64,000 bases of DNA from Bos javanicus (GCF_032452875.1 NC_083879.1:72716796-72780795); one strand, 5' to 3'. Shown: positions 12,456 to 25,009, counted from the first letter of the stretch. Notes: a model not told the origin generated them from the sequence alone. Numbers and translations are program-made.

Positions 12456-12625
12456 TACTGGAGACCTGGGTTTGATCTCTGGGTCAGGAAGATCCCCTGA
12501 AGAAGGGAATGGCAACCCACTCCAGTATTCTTGCCTGGAAAATTCCATGGACAGAGGAGCCTGGCAGTCTACAGTCCACGGGGTCACAAAGAGTTGGATA
12601 CAATTGAGCAACTAACACACGTGTA
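12456..12625 (+). repeat. Bov-tA SINE
   Basis: Sense copy lacking the very 5' tRNA-like start. It has 'gggtcaggaagatcccctg', 'ggcaacccactccagtattc' and 'gacagaggagcctggcag'. Confidence 0.88.
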
Positions 12626-12769
12626 GTGCACCTATAGAAATATCAACTCAAATAAAGGAAGTTAAATCCTCAGATACCTTCTTTCTTACATGTCACATTT
12701 TACAGATGTAATTTTACCAAAACCTGGCTGAGTTTATAATTAAGTATTAATTTATTTTCAAAATTATTC

Positions 12770-12990
12770 TAATACTTACAGAGTACTTGTTATGTCCATG
12801 GCAATCAGGTGTTTTAAAATCACAACCATATTTCATCCTCAAAACAACCTCATGAGGTTGATAGTATTATTGTTTCCATTTCACAGATAAAGAAAACAGC
12901 TTTGTAAGGATTAATCAGCCAAAAACCACACACCTTGCAACAGAGAAACTGAAACTCAACCCCTGAGCCTTTTGACTCTTGGACCTTGGA
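12770..12990 (+). repeat. MIR SINE
   Basis: 'acagagtacttgttatgtcc', 'cctcaaaacaacctcatgag' and 'catttcacagataaagaaa' are ordered MIR blocks. Confidence 0.75.
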
Positions 12991-13261
12991 GTTGGTGTCA
13001 CCAGCCTGAATCAATGATGCCAAGGTCATTACTTCATGTCTCCCTATTTTGTTACAGAAAAGTTTTCAGCTCAATGACTTTAAGCAATTACTTCAATTAG
13101 ATCTAGTTTAACACATCTAGTTGTTAATATATGTAATATAAAAAATATTGCTTTTTCTGTTTTTTCCTCCAGGATTTGGGGTAGGTGGGGGCAGGGAGAA
13201 CAGTAAGGAGAAATCTTTATTATAATTATATGGATGGATGCATGGATGGAGAGAAAAAGGT

Positions 13262-13440
13262 TAGAACAATAACAACAGCCACCATTTACTGAAACCCTGG
13301 CTTGTTCGCATTTCACAGGCATGGCCTACAGTAACTCCACCCCTCCCCCATTTAATAAGAAAGGAAACTGAGACAAACATCTGGATTTACAACCCAGGAC
13401 TGTTTTTCTCCAAAGGCCAAGCCTTTTCTACCACACATAG
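13262..13440 (+). repeat. MIR SINE
   Basis: 'agccaccatttactgaaacc' and 'aagaaaggaaactgagacaa' followed by 'caacccaggactgtttttct'. A further weak MIR-like stretch follows at 13625-13780. Confidence 0.65.
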
Positions 13441-14219
13441 ACATCTCTGTATCTACAGGTCAGACTAACTCCAGGATGCCACTATTTCCTGTGCCTGCCT
13501 TATGTCCATCCATTGATACCTGGAATCCAAAAGGAGATAAGCAGATGCTCTCATAACTTACTAAGTGGTTCTTAGGTGTCGTAAAGACCTTGCTTGATTT
13601 CTTGCTAATTAGTCACAGATGACATTTCAGAGCTAGCTCCTAATCCTCTGACCCAATGTCCTCGTTTTACTGCAGAAACGTCAGAGGCACAGAAAGGTAG
13701 CAGGAAGTGTCCAAAGAGATAGCAGGCAAGTGACAAAATTGGGGCCAGGACTTGGCTCTCTGCTACTTCTCTGCACTGGGACTCTTTCCTGCCAAGGAAG
13801 GAATGGGCATAAGGGGCCTCGACTCTATGTTCTGACCACAAAGAGAACAGGAGAGCAGTCCGTGTTTATAAATGTCACATCACATACAGAAGAATCGCTG
13901 TGCAGCCCAGTCCTCTAGGGCCCCTTCCCACCAGAGTCTATGTTGCACACATGCCCTAGGGTGGGTAAAGCCCCAGAACACTGTCCATGTTACTGGTCCA
14001 ATCACCCCATGAGGCTTCAGTAGAGCATTGGCCCCGGGATCTGAACTTGAGCTGTAAATGTAGAGATGAGGTGTCTCATCACTTCAAGCCTCAGTTTTAC
14101 TACTTCTAAAATGAGGATGGGAACATCGAAGATAGTCATAAAGAATGCATAACTCAGAAACCTCTTTATGTGTGTGCATGCACACATGTGGGACACAGAA
14201 AAATAATTTGCATGTGGAC

Positions 14220-14432
14220 TCCTGGTGTCTCAAATGGTAAAGAATCCGCCTGCAATGCAAGAGACCCAGGTTTGATCCTTGGTCGGGAAGATGCCCTGGA
14301 GAAGGGAACGGCAACCAATTCCAGTATTCTTGCCTGGAGAAACTGATGGGCAGAGGAGCCTGGTGGGCTACAGTCTGTGGGGTCGCAAAGAGTCAGACAT
14401 GACTGAATGACAAAAACTTTCACTTTCTGTTT
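14220..14432 (+). repeat. Bov-tA SINE
   Basis: Sense copy with the intact order: tRNA-like start 'gtctcaaatggtaaagaatc', 'ccaggtttgatccttggtc', 'aattccagtattcttgcctg', 'gggtcgcaaagagtcagaca'. Confidence 0.92.
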
Positions 14433-15087
14433 TGTCCACATCATCATAAAATGCTGCCTGATACAATTTATGACGCTCAAGCCATTGTTCAAGGGGAATT
14501 ACTATTTCCTCAGAAAGTGGTTTGGAGCCTTCAATATCACACCTTTGAAAGTCCGTCCCTGTCTTTTCCTCACAGTACAAAAGAATAGTGGGATATCCAG
14601 ACTGCACTGAACAGACCCTGGGGGTGGAGGTAGGGGGAGCCCTTTAATACTATTATTCACTGGTTTTTATAACCCAAGAGAGTAACATAGTATTTAATGT
14701 TATTTTCCTTTTTTTCCCTCTCTTTTTGCCAAACTGTATTCTCCTATCAGTTAAGTTTAGTTCTCATAATTTATTCACTAATTTCATTTAAATTCCAATG
14801 TACAGTTAAGCCTTTCACCTTGCCACTTTCTGTAAAACTCAATGCCATTTCTGAAAATAATCTCTCCCTTGGTGAAATGACACATCATTAAAAAGAAATT
14901 TCAAAGCATTCTGCTTTCCTTAAATAATAACTTACAAGTCAAAAATGAAGTGGTGAAAGAAACCCACAGACTCAAAGGGACCAAAGAGGCATCAGCCAAG
15001 TGCAGGGGGCAGACCTTATGTGGGTTCAAACAGTGGTGAAGGAGATTTCTCAGTGAGATCATCAACAACATGTAAACATAGACTCGG

Positions 15088-15305
15088 CTTCCCAGGTAGC
15101 ACTAATGGTAAAGAATCCACCTGACAATGCAGGAGACACAGAGATGTGAGTTCAATATCTGGGTTGGGAAAGTCCCCTGGAAGAGGGCATGGTAACCAAC
15201 TCCAGTATCTTTGCCTGAAGAATCTCATGGACAGAGGAGCCTGGTGGGCTGCAGTCCATGGGGTCACAAAGAGTTGGACACGACTAAAGTGACTTAGCAC
15301 ACACA
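15088..15305 (+). repeat. Bov-tA SINE
   Basis: Sense copy from 'ggcttcccaggtagcactaa' to 'ggacacgactaaagtgactt'. It is inserted about 550 nt from exon 11. Confidence 0.92.
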
Positions 15306-15854
15306 TATGTCACTCCTAGAGCACAATGTATGTGATGCTCTTGGAGTCATGCAGAGAAGGTGCCCAAGTGTGGAAGTGTGGGATGAAATGTTTCCAAATA
15401 AACTAATCTGAGGTCTAGAATCTGCTCCAGAATAATCTGGGGTGGGGGTGGAGCTGGCAGGGGGCAGGGGTAGAGATACAGCAAGACTGGCCACCAGCTG
15501 ATTCTGGCTGAAGCTGGGAGTGGGTACCTGAAGGTTCATTACACTATGTTTTCTAATTTTGCAAATTTTGGTAACTTTCCATTTAAAAAGTTAAAAGGGA
15601 ATGAAATTTAACAGAATGAAACAACCTTCCCCTCCAGAAAAGGTATTCTGTATCATTATCCCAGAAGGATTAAAACAGCAGCATATAGATATATGCCTGC
15701 TTATTTACTCATAAGATCAGCTTATAATATTAAGCAACATTCGAAAATCTTTCCATTTTTTAAAAATAAAAGAATTTAAACAAACCTTGAAATTTAAACC
15801 AATACTATCATTATTTGAAATCTGAGTATATGCAGCTCAAAAGTCATTACTTAC

Positions 15855-16046
15855 CTCTTCCAAAGCACAAGCCCTAATTACTTCTTCATATCGCTGTTTT
15901 TCATATTTCTTCCCAAATAAAATGTTACTCCTCACAGTTCCTGAGAATATCCAGGGCTGCTGAGAAACATATGCAATCCTCCCGAGCACGCTGACCTTCC
16001 CCTGGCTCGGGGGCAGCTCCCCCAGCACAGCGCTTAACAGTGACGA
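15855..16046 (-). CDS. ABCC4-like exon 11 (NBD1, Q-loop)
   Basis: The exon is 192 nt, 64 codons, phase 0/0. It completes the Walker A (SSLLSAVLGEL) and contains GRIAYVSQQPWIFSGT with the Q-loop glutamine, then SNILFGKKYEKQRYEEVI and CALEE. About 53 of 64 residues match human ABCC4 as recalled. The acceptor is tctgttgcag and the donor gtaagt. Read-through of the open frame into intron at either end explains the extra non-homologous residues in the longest ORF here. Confidence 0.95.
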
Positions 16047-16555
16047 CTGCAACAGACGGGAACACACACACATGAACAGGGTACAGTTAGGACAGAACAC
16101 GCCCTGTAACACAGTCCCCACCCTGGTGCTTGATCAAGGATATTAGAATGGGATAAATGACAGCTCTGGCAGTTGGGACAAGAAAAACTGAAAATAACAC
16201 TAATGGTCAAAGAAAACAATGACTGATAGGGAATATTAATAGTATAAACAATTTACTCTGCCCAAGTATCCCCCAAATGAATTTCTACTCAGCAAAGACT
16301 AATTAAGAATGTTAACATCCTTCTCTAGCAAAGCAGCCGAACAAGATGTGTATTTTATGTATCTGATGCTTAATGCAGTTGCTTCTGCATCTGGCTATCC
16401 TTTACTTGACAAACACTTGTTCTTAAAAAGTTATGTGTGAATAGTGTATTCAAAGATGACTAATTGAAAGAACTCTAAAGTGAGTTTATCTGAAAAGCAA
16501 AAGTCCATCATAGAGGAAATGAGCACACTTTCATGTGTACATCCCACACTGATTT

Positions 16556-16925
16556 TTAAAAAATAATTTTATTTATTTATTTTTAGTTCTTTTATTTATT
16601 TTTTATGATGTATTGTTTTCTGCCATACAATCTTAATTTTATTTATTTTTTGTTGTGCTGGGTCTTCTTTGCAATATGCAGGCTTATAATTGGGGTGGCT
16701 TCCCTTATTGAAGGGCACAGGCTCTAGTAGGCAGGCTTCAGCAGTTGCGGCCCATGGGCTCAGCAGATGCAGCTCCCAGCCTCTAGAGCACAGGCCCAAC
16801 AGTTACGGTGCTCAGGATTAATTGCTTCACAGCATGTGGGATCTTCCCAGACTAGGGATCAAACCTGTGTCTGCTGTATTGGCAGGTGGATTCTTTTACC
16901 ACTGAGCCACCAGGGAGGCCCACAT
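16556..16925 (-). repeat. CHR-type tRNA SINE with A/T-rich tail
   Basis: Antisense cetartiodactyl CHR-like SINE. It begins with a (ttta)n tail and has the middle 'agcagttgcggcccatggg', 'gcatgtgggatcttcccaga', 'agggatcaaacctgtgtctg' and the tRNA-like end 'accactgagccaccaggga'. Confidence 0.8.
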
Positions 16926-17582
16926 CCCACATTTAGGTTTCTGTATTTTGTTGTTTCAGACCAAGTGCATATGCACCTTTCCTTTCAATCTTCAACATCA
17001 CAAAACATGGCATGTGTGTATGCACACCAACAGAGTGCTCACCACACTGGGCTAAAATAATTTGCCTACATATCTGTCTCGCTCTGGAACCTAGTAGCCT
17101 CTGAAAGGCAGAAATCTTGGGGTCTTGCTCACATCTGTGAGCTCCAGCACGTGGATACACATGCACTGATCGGATCAAGTCAAGTCATGTGAGGAAATGC
17201 TCAAAGCTTCCAGAAAGAGTCTTCACAACCTCCAGACTTCCTGGAGGGGCTCCTGTGACAAAAAGAAGTCCCCACTGTCTCTGTCCATCCCAAACAGCTG
17301 TCACATAGATAGTTTCCTGCACTGAGGCATCCAAATTCCTGACAATCGATTCCCAACTGAGCACTGTGAAACACAAAGAAGGAAAACACAGTGTGCATTT
17401 ATCCTGATGTATTTAGCATGAAACCTTCTTGTAAAACTAATGTTCCATGAAACACACCTAGAGAAACACTGTTTTAGGTACACCCAAATCAGACTGAGGC
17501 ACACTCAGCTCTGGGCTCCACTGTGAGAATTTAACAGGGCCTGTAGCATTGCATCAAGTTGCCAAAAGGCATCATAATTTAC

Positions 17583-17672
17583 CTTTCCTATTCCCACAGG
17601 TCCAATCACAGCTAGCAATTCACCAGGTCTGACAGTAAATGAAAGGCCTTGTAGGGTTGGGCTTCCTGATTC
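17583..17672 (-). CDS. ABCC4-like exon 10 (NBD1, Walker A)
   Basis: The exon is 90 nt, 30 codons, phase 0/0. It reads ESGSPTLQGLSFTVRPGE, then LLAVIGPVGIGK. GPVGIGK followed by SS at the start of exon 11 makes the Walker A P-loop (GxxGxGKS), which binds the phosphates of ATP. The variable position holds Ile where I expect Ala in human ABCC4. The consensus residues are all present. The acceptor is ttttcag and the donor gtaaat. Confidence 0.94.
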
Positions 17673-17934
17673 CTGAAAATTAAAGTTAATAAAAATGTAC
17701 CCATTTCAATAAAATGACACAAGTTGTTTTAGAAAGTGGAAAAGATAACAGTAGTCAACAAAATTGATATGCAAACATAACCCACATTTTTCCCTTTCCT
17801 ATTTTAAGATACTATGTCCTGGAGGCCTCTTTGTCCAATCTTATCTCTTTAGGGGTTTGAGGCAGCTTTAGGTGACTTTAGGAAGGTTCCTTCTTTTACT
17901 AGATTTCCACACAGCTAGAAGAATGTTCAAACTA

Positions 17935-19075
17935 CTGTACAATTGTGTTCAGTTTACATCTTAGCAAGGTAATGTTCAAAATCCTTCAAGCTAGGCTTCA
18001 ACAGTACCTGAACTGAGAATTTCCAAATGTACAAGCTGGATTTAGAAAAGGCAGAGGAACCAAAGACCAAATTGCCAACATCTGTTGGATCATAGGAAAA
18101 GGAAGGCAATTTCATAACAACATCTACTTCTGCTTCACTGACTATGCTAACGGCTTTGACTGTGTGGATCACAACAAACTGTGAAATATTCTTAAGGAGA
18201 TGGGAATACCACACCACTTTACCTGTCTTCTGAGAAACCTGTATGAAGTCAAGAAGCAACAGTTAGAAGCAGACATGGAACAATGGACTTACTCAAAATT
18301 GGGAAAGGAGTAAAAGAACCTCAGATATGCAGATGACACCACCCTTATGGCAGAAAGTGAAGAGGAACTAAAGAGCCCCTGGCAGAGGCTGGAAGAGGAG
18401 AGTGAAAAAAGCTGGCCTAAAACTCAACATTCAAAAAACAAAGATCATGGCATCTTGTCCCATCACTTCATGGCAAATAGAAGGGAAAAAAGTAGAAACA
18501 GTGACAGATTTTATTTTCTTGGGCTCCAAAATCACTGCAGATGGTGACTGCAGCCATGAAATTCAAAGATGCTTGCTCCTTGGAAGAAAAGCTATGACAA
18601 ACCTAGAGAGCATATTAAAAAGCAGAGACATCACTTTGCCAACAATTGTCCATATAGTCAAAGTTATGGTTTTTCCAGTAGTCATGTATGGATGTAAGAG
18701 TTGGACCATAAAAAAGGATGAGCACTGAAAAATTGATGCTTTGGAACTGTAGTGCTGGAGAAGACTTTTGAGAGTCCCTTGAACTGCAAGGAGAGCAAAC
18801 CCTGAATATTGATTGGAGGGACTGATGTTGAAGCTAAAACTCCAGTACTTTGGCCACCTGCTGCAAAGAACTGACTCAGTTGAAAAGACCTGATGCTGGG
18901 AAAGATTGAAGGCAGGAGGAGAAGGAAGCCACAGAGGATGAAATGGTTGGATGGCATCCCTGAGTCAACGAACATGAATTTGAGAAAATTCCAGAAGACA
19001 GTGAAGGACAGGGAAGGCTGGCATGACACAGTCCATGGGGTCACAAACAGTCGTAAATGACTTAGTGACTAAACA
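17935..19075 (+). repeat. BovB LINE, 3' half, with internal deletion
   Basis: Starts in RT (antisense blocks of the RT frame remain open at 17954-18259). It loses the segment before 'agatatgcagatgacacca' near 18320, then reads YADDTTLM... and MASCPITSWQIEGKK..., ending near 19075. It carries many substitutions and stops, so it is inactive. Confidence 0.85.
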
Positions 19076-19079
19076 ACAG

Positions 19080-20050
19080 TGGCAGCAGCACAACAACAAA
19101 ACATGTGGAATGAAGAAATTAATTATGACATCATAGGTCAGAGTGATAAAGCCTCAATTTTATACATGTTACACGCATTTCTTGCCCTAACAAAACAGGG
19201 GTGACAACAAGAACAAAACAGAGCTATGCTGTTTGTTGCATGTACAATCCAATTCGAGGGAAAAGGACAAAAATCACATCATTTCAGTCACAAGTCAGAT
19301 TACTGCACAATCTGTTAAGTTCCAAGGTAGAGAGACTTAAGGGTGCATGCAGCTTTATGTATACTGTTGAGAAAATTCTCAATAAGCTAGTATGTAAAAC
19401 AAGAGTGCTTATGCATGATTAGTAAAATGCCTAAAAGATTAAAAACACAAGGACTAGATTAAAAGGTCTGGAAAACCTTCTACATGAAAAGTTTCTCTGG
19501 AAATAACTAAACCTATTATGGAACAGTCACCTCTAAAGCAACAACAGTTACTTTAAATCGTCAAAAAACTAGCCCCATATTTTCTAAGAATTACAAAAAC
19601 TAGCAAGAAGAAGCTAGATTTTAATATGTGAGAAACATTTATTTAAGCATATCTACTTCTTTATTCTTATCTGACACCTAGGGTTCCTATTTTACTACTT
19701 TATATTTGGTTATGAAAACCAAACAATGATCCACACACAGATAATGACCCACGCCAGCTCCTGTCCCAGCCCCTACAGTCTGTCAGGGCCAGAGGAGTCC
19801 ATGCCCTGTTCAGGCTTCAGGGTTGGGCACTGCTCTGCCATGACCAGAAGAGGGAAACACTTGACAGCCTAGGGGTTCTGGGGATCTGCCTCCCCCTTAT
19901 TAGGGTTCAGGGGATAATGATTTAACAGGGCTCAGAGGATAATGATTCAGCAAGGATCATCAGCTGAGTCCCCACTCTGTGCCAAACACAGTTCAAAACA
20001 CCTGCCTCATGAATCTGAAAGCTCCCATAGGCTACTTATTTTAAAAGTCA
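19080..20050. other. Intron 9-10 sequence, no feature recognised
   Basis: Unique-looking A/T-rich intron. I found no exon-like stretch, RNA or nameable repeat. Confidence 0.45.
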
Positions 20051-20054
20051 AAGA

Positions 20055-20215
20055 TGGTACTCTGGGACAACCCAGAGGGATGGGGTTGGGAGGGGGGTTT
20101 AGGATGGGGGGACACATGTACACCCGTGGCTGATTCATGTCGATATTTGACAAAAACCACCACAATATTGTAAAGTAATTAGCCTGTAAATAAAATAAAT
20201 TAATTTAAAGAAATT
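20055..20215 (+). repeat. Bovine L1 3'-end fragment
   Basis: 'ctgggacaacccagagggat', 'cacatgtacacccgtggctg' and 'caccacaatattgtaaagta' are the terminal L1-BT 3' UTR blocks. An A/T-rich tail follows. Confidence 0.75.
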
Positions 20216-20287
20216 TTTACAAGTATAACTAACAATATTCCATAAGACTTAATATTGCACTGTAAATTGTTTCTTTACCTTATAAAG

Positions 20288-20378
20288 ACAGTGTTTAATC
20301 ATTTCGATATTTGGCAAAACTAATACAATATTGTAAAGTTTAAAAATAAAATAAAATAAAATAAAAAAATAAAAGTAA
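20288..20378 (+). repeat. Short bovine L1 3'-end fragment with (ataaa)n tail
   Basis: 'tcgatatttggcaaaactaa' and 'tacaatattgtaaagtttaa' followed by tandem ataaa units. Probably a severely truncated L1 insertion. Confidence 0.7.
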
Positions 20379-20635
20379 GAATTTAAGAATCAGAATTAAA
20401 TAAATTTGGATGGGTTTACATTTCAGCTCTACAAACAAACAAAAAAAGACTAAGACAAAGTCCCACCATTTCATGAATGAGACCTGAGTCCCTGAGACCT
20501 TCCCCCACCAGCCCACCTGGCTCTTTAGGGAAGCAGGCTCATGTCTGTCTCCTGCCTCCCCACCCAGTAGGGGCTTCATTCAGACTCAGCTTCTCTTCAA
20601 AACTCCCAATGTATTTTCCCCTCCCCATCCCAAAG

Positions 20636-20654
20636 TCTCTCTCTCTCTCTCTCT
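20636..20654. repeat. (CT)n microsatellite
   Basis: An uninterrupted 19-nt CT run in a pyrimidine-rich stretch. Confidence 0.9.
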
Positions 20655-20896
20655 GCCCCCCTCTCCCTCACCCATGACCTAACTTGACAGCCCCTAATTA
20701 CTAATGACCCCAGGAAGGGACACATTCCTTTCATAGGAAAGACCAGGATGACAGAATAGGCTGTTCAGTACTCTAATGCAAATTGCACAGATGTATCAGA
20801 ACGTGCTATTAATTTCTTTGAAAAAAGAACAAAACAGTTCATTTTAAAATGCTGCAGTTTCATACAAGAGAAATTTAGTAACGTTAGCATTCACAT

Positions 20897-21072
20897 CAGT
20901 TCAGTTCAGTCGCTCAGTCATGTCCAACTCTTTGCGAACCCATGAATCACAGCACGCAGGCCTCCCTGTCCATCACCAACTCCAAGAGTTTAACCAAATT
21001 TATGTCCATTGAGTCAGTGATGCCATCCAGCCATCTCATCCTCTGTCATCCCCTTCTCCTCCTCCCCCCATT
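20897..21072 (-). repeat. BovB 3' end, antisense
   Basis: Runs from the reversed tail 'ttcagttcagtcgctcag' to 'ccccttctcctcctcccccc'. At 21073 it switches abruptly to sense BovB sequence. Confidence 0.88.
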
Positions 21073-22558
21073 CAAGAAAATTAGAAATACCAAGGGAACA
21101 TTTCATGCAAAGATGGGCTCGATAAAGCAGAGAAATGGTATGGACCTAACAGAAGCAGAAGATATTAAGAAGAGGTGGCAAGAATACACAGAAGAACTGT
21201 ACAAAAAAAATCATCACCCAGATAATCACGATGGGGTGATCACTGACCTAGAGCCAGACATCCTGGAATGTGAAGTCAAGTGGGCCTTAGAAAGCATCAC
21301 TACGAACAAAGCTAGTGGAGGTTCTGGAATTCCAGTTGAGCTATTTCAAATCCTGAAAGATGACACTGTGAAAGTGCTTCACTCAATAGGCCAGCAAATC
21401 GGAAAACTCAGCAGTGGCCACAGGACTGGAAAAGGTCAGTTTTTATTCCAGTCCCAAAGAAAGGCAATGACAAAGAATGCTCAAACTACCAATTGCACTC
21501 ATCTTACACGCTAGTATAGTAATGCTCAAAATTCTCCAAGCCAGGCTTCAGCAATACGTGAACTGTGAACTTCCAGATGTTCAAGCTGGTTTTAGAAAAA
21601 GCAGAGGAACCAGAGATCAAATTGCCAATATCCTCTGGATCATCGAAAAAGCAGGAGTTCCAGAAAAACATCTATTTCTGCTTTATTGACTATGCCAAAG
21701 CCTTTGACTGTGTGGATCACAATAAACTGTAGAAAATTCTGAAAGGGATGGGAATACCAGACCACCTGACTTGCCTCTTGAGAAACCTATATGCAGGTCA
21801 GGAAGCAACAGTTAGAACTGGAGAAGGAACAACAGACTAGTTCAAAATAGGAAAAGGAGTACGTCAAGGCTGTATATTGTCACCCTGCTTATTTAACTTC
21901 TATGCAGAGTACATCATGAGAAACGCTGGACTGGAAGAAACACAAGCTGGAATCAAGTTTGCCAGGAGAAATATAAACCTCAGATATGCAGATGACACCA
22001 CCCTTATGGTAGAAAGTGAAGAGGAACTAAAACGCCTCTTGATGAAAGTGAAAGAAGAGAGTGAAAATGTTGGCTTAAAGCTAAACATTCAGAAAACTAA
22101 GATCATGGTATCCGGTCCCATCACTTCATGGGAAATACATGGGGAAACAGTGGAAACAGTGTCAGACTTTATTTTTTTGGGCTCCAACATCACTGCAGAT
22201 GGTGACTGCAGCCGTGAAATTAAAAGACGCTTACTCCTTGGAAGGAAAGTTATGACCAACCTAGATAGCATATTCAAAAGCAGAGACATTACTTTGCCAA
22301 CAAAGGTCTGTCTAGTCAAGGCTATGGGTTTTTCCAGTAGTCATGTATGGATGTGAGAGTTGGACTGTGAAGAAAGCTGAGTGCCGAAGAATTAGTGCTT
22401 TTGAACTGTGGTGTTGGAGGAGACTCTTGAGTGTCTCTTGGACTGCAAGAAGATCCGACCAGTCCATCCTAAAGGAGATCAGTCCTGAGTGTTCATTGCA
22501 AGGACTGATGTTGAAGCTGAAACTCCAATACTTTGGCCACTCATGTGAAGCATTCACA
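21073..22558 (+). repeat. BovB LINE, linker-RT portion
   Basis: Begins 'ttcaagaaaattagaaatac' (KKIRNTKGTF), continues through CEVKWALESITTNKASGG and YADDTTLMVESEEEL (about 21990) to GCESWTVKKAEC. It stops at 'tactttggccactcatgtga' without the BovB 3' end. Several frameshifts are present. Inactive. Confidence 0.9.
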
Positions 22559-23573
22559 TAGGGACCCTTATAATGAAATTTTAATGGTGTCTTCCATCTA
22601 TGCTTCAAGTGTATTATGATAAAAAATACCAAGCAGGAGTTAAATCTACTATATTAAGGTAGGAAAAGCTGTCAGGGTAGGTAAGGAACCCTGTGTGACT
22701 GTCCATGTACAAAAGATACCGGGATGTGATCTTATGTATTTGGGAACATATTACTGTTTTGATGGTGGGTATTGGAAAATCACCAGTTCTCCCTGTCAGC
22801 TTGCCACATAGTACAGTCCTTCAACTGAGAATCACTAGTGCTGACAATGCCCACATGCTATCTCCTCCTGTCTCCAGCAGCCACCAAAGTAGCCAGAACC
22901 ATCCAGAAGCTCAAGATGGGGAAGCCCCACACTACACCACAGCAAAGATCTACATCATGGCCTCACTCAGTGTATAGTAAGAACATCATGGCAAAAAATG
23001 TACGCTGATTCCTCAAAGCCTCTGATCTATAATGAGTAGTTATGTATTTGTTAGTTAACTCATTCAATACTGCAGTATTTTGTCTGTCTAATCCTTCAAA
23101 TTCTAATTTATGTACTTTATAATCATAAATAACTCCAAAATATATTGCCAAGTTTAAAAAGAGTTAAACCATTGATGCCCAAAATATTAGATTTTGGTTT
23201 TCAAGAAAAGATGTATTTATGCTCTTTTTCTTTTGTTTAAGCACAGGAATTACATTTAATATTCTGTAATAAAACATAAAGAAAAATAACCTAAAATTTT
23301 TTAAAAAGAATTTATGTACCTTCAGTTCAACATGTGCTAATACTTTGAAAGCTGTTTTGAAAATGAGATAAAGAGCAACATGTCAAATGCCTCAGGCTGA
23401 TTTTATACTTAACTGCCATTCAGTGCAAACCTTATTCCTGATTCTGAGAATTTTCATAACATATTTTCAATAAATGGGCAAGTCACATAATATATGTAAA
23501 ATCTCAAAATTCTCTAATAAATCTATGTCACAGTTGTCTTTGAGCAGTCACAGTTTTGGAATGAGTTTCTTAC
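22559..23573. other. Intron 9-10 sequence next to exon 9, no feature recognised
   Basis: Mostly A/T-rich. No exon or known repeat was identified. Exon 9 follows at 23574. Confidence 0.45.
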
Positions 23574-23675
23574 CTTTTCCCAAAAAGCTGTAAAGTCTTG
23601 AACATCCACTATCATTTCACCATCTGATGGCAGCTGAGGGTAGCACTGTGATATCTCATCAAGTAACAGAAAGTT
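23574..23675 (-). CDS. ABCC4-like exon 9 (linker into NBD1)
   Basis: The exon is 102 nt, 34 codons, phase 0/0. It encodes NFLLLDEISQCYPQLPSD, then the start of NBD1, DVQDFTAFWEK. The aromatic of the FTAFW stretch is the A-loop region that stacks on the adenine of ATP in this family. The acceptor is tttttctgtag and the donor gtaaga. The ISQCYPQ segment differs from the human ISQRNRQ, as I recall it. The exon is isolated between introns of about 12 kb and 5.9 kb. Confidence 0.92.
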
Positions 23676-23942
23676 CTACAGAAAAAGGAAAAACATAGAT
23701 TGTTTATACTGCAAGAACAAAGCATAAGCAAAAAGTTGTTTCCTTGGAATTTGCAATAAAAAGTTTTATGTTGCCTAGCATTTATTTTAACTACCATTTA
23801 TATCTACTTATCATTTACAACTGTATTATATTAAGTCTTGTTTCACCTGAGAAATATTAAATAATATATGGCATGCAATATACTATTATTACAATATATT
23901 ATACATATAAGTATATAAAATAGTATAGTGATATATAATATG

Positions 23943-24292
23943 TTGTTCAGTCATCCAGTCATGTTCAACTCTTTGCGACCCCATGGGCTGCAGCATGCCA
24001 GGCTTCCCTGGCCCTCACCATCTTCTGAAGTTTGTCCAAATTCATGTCCATCACATCAGTGATGCCATCCACCCATCTCATCCTCTGAGACACTCTTATC
24101 CTTCTGCCTTCAATCTTTCCCAGCCTTAGGGACTTTTCCAATGAGTAGGCTGTCTGCCTCAGGTGACCAAACTCCTGGAGCTTCAGCATCAGTCCTTACA
24201 ATAAGTATTCAGGGTTGATTTCCTTTAAGATTGACTGGTTTGACCTCCTTGCTATCCAAGACTCTCAGGAGTCTTCTCTAGTACCACAGTAT
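23943..24292 (-). repeat. BovB 3' end, antisense
   Basis: 'gttcagtcatccagtcatgt' through 'atctcatcctctgagacact' to 'gactctcaggagtcttctct'. A diverged older copy without a clear tandem tail, preceded by a TA-rich stretch (23860-23940). Confidence 0.85.
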
Positions 24293-25009
24293 ATATACAT
24301 AAAGACTATACTCTCTGCTTTCCCCCTCATGTGTGTCAAATCCATATCACTGCTTGTCAACAGCTATCATTTAAGTCATCACTCTAAAGTTTCTATGCCT
24401 TAAAAAAATACTTCACGAGCATCTTTTCACAATCACTGTTCTATTCTCCTTAGTCAGTGTCCTCTCTCCTCCACAGCAGGAATGGTCGCACCTCTCACTT
24501 GTTATTTTCTACACCACTTAGCAGCTAGTTGATGAAATTTAGCTGAATAAAACAAAGCCCAATGAACCACTACAAAGCTGACAGACACATAAAAGAAAAG
24601 TCCTTCTTGCTTTGCAAATGTTAGACATAATTCAGTGAGAAAAACTAGAGTGGTAGAGAAATTGAACAAACAACTTAGACCACTCCCACTCCCCAAGGTC
24701 CCCAAAAACTATAAGGGGAGAGACTTAAGAGAGACTGCTGGCTGTCCTCAAAATCTGCTCTCTTTCTTCTGAGGTAACAAACCCCAGATTTTAGCCAACA
24801 CGTGGCAGCCTGGAAGGAGGTCCTCTGTTTCTAGACTCCTGAGCAGATAGGAGCAGCCACGTGACTAAATCCAGGTCAGTGGAGAGTGACAGCAACCAGG
24901 ACCTTCCTCCACCCCACAGTCTGGGTCTTGGAGGCTGCCAGCAGGGTCAAAGTCACATCCAGTGGAGTAACATAATAAGAGAGGTAGAGTCTGGGTCCCA
25001 ACACCACAA
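24293..25009. other. Intron 8-9 sequence, no feature recognised
   Basis: Around 24735-24960 the text has the feel of an old DNA-transposon or LTR relic, but I cannot name a family. Nothing else was recognised. Confidence 0.4.

Noticed and set aside
14220..14432. tRNA-like sequence with box-like elements as a tRNA gene.
   Set aside because: The tRNA resemblance is the ancestral head of Bov-tA SINEs. The same unit recurs throughout the window with diverged arms.
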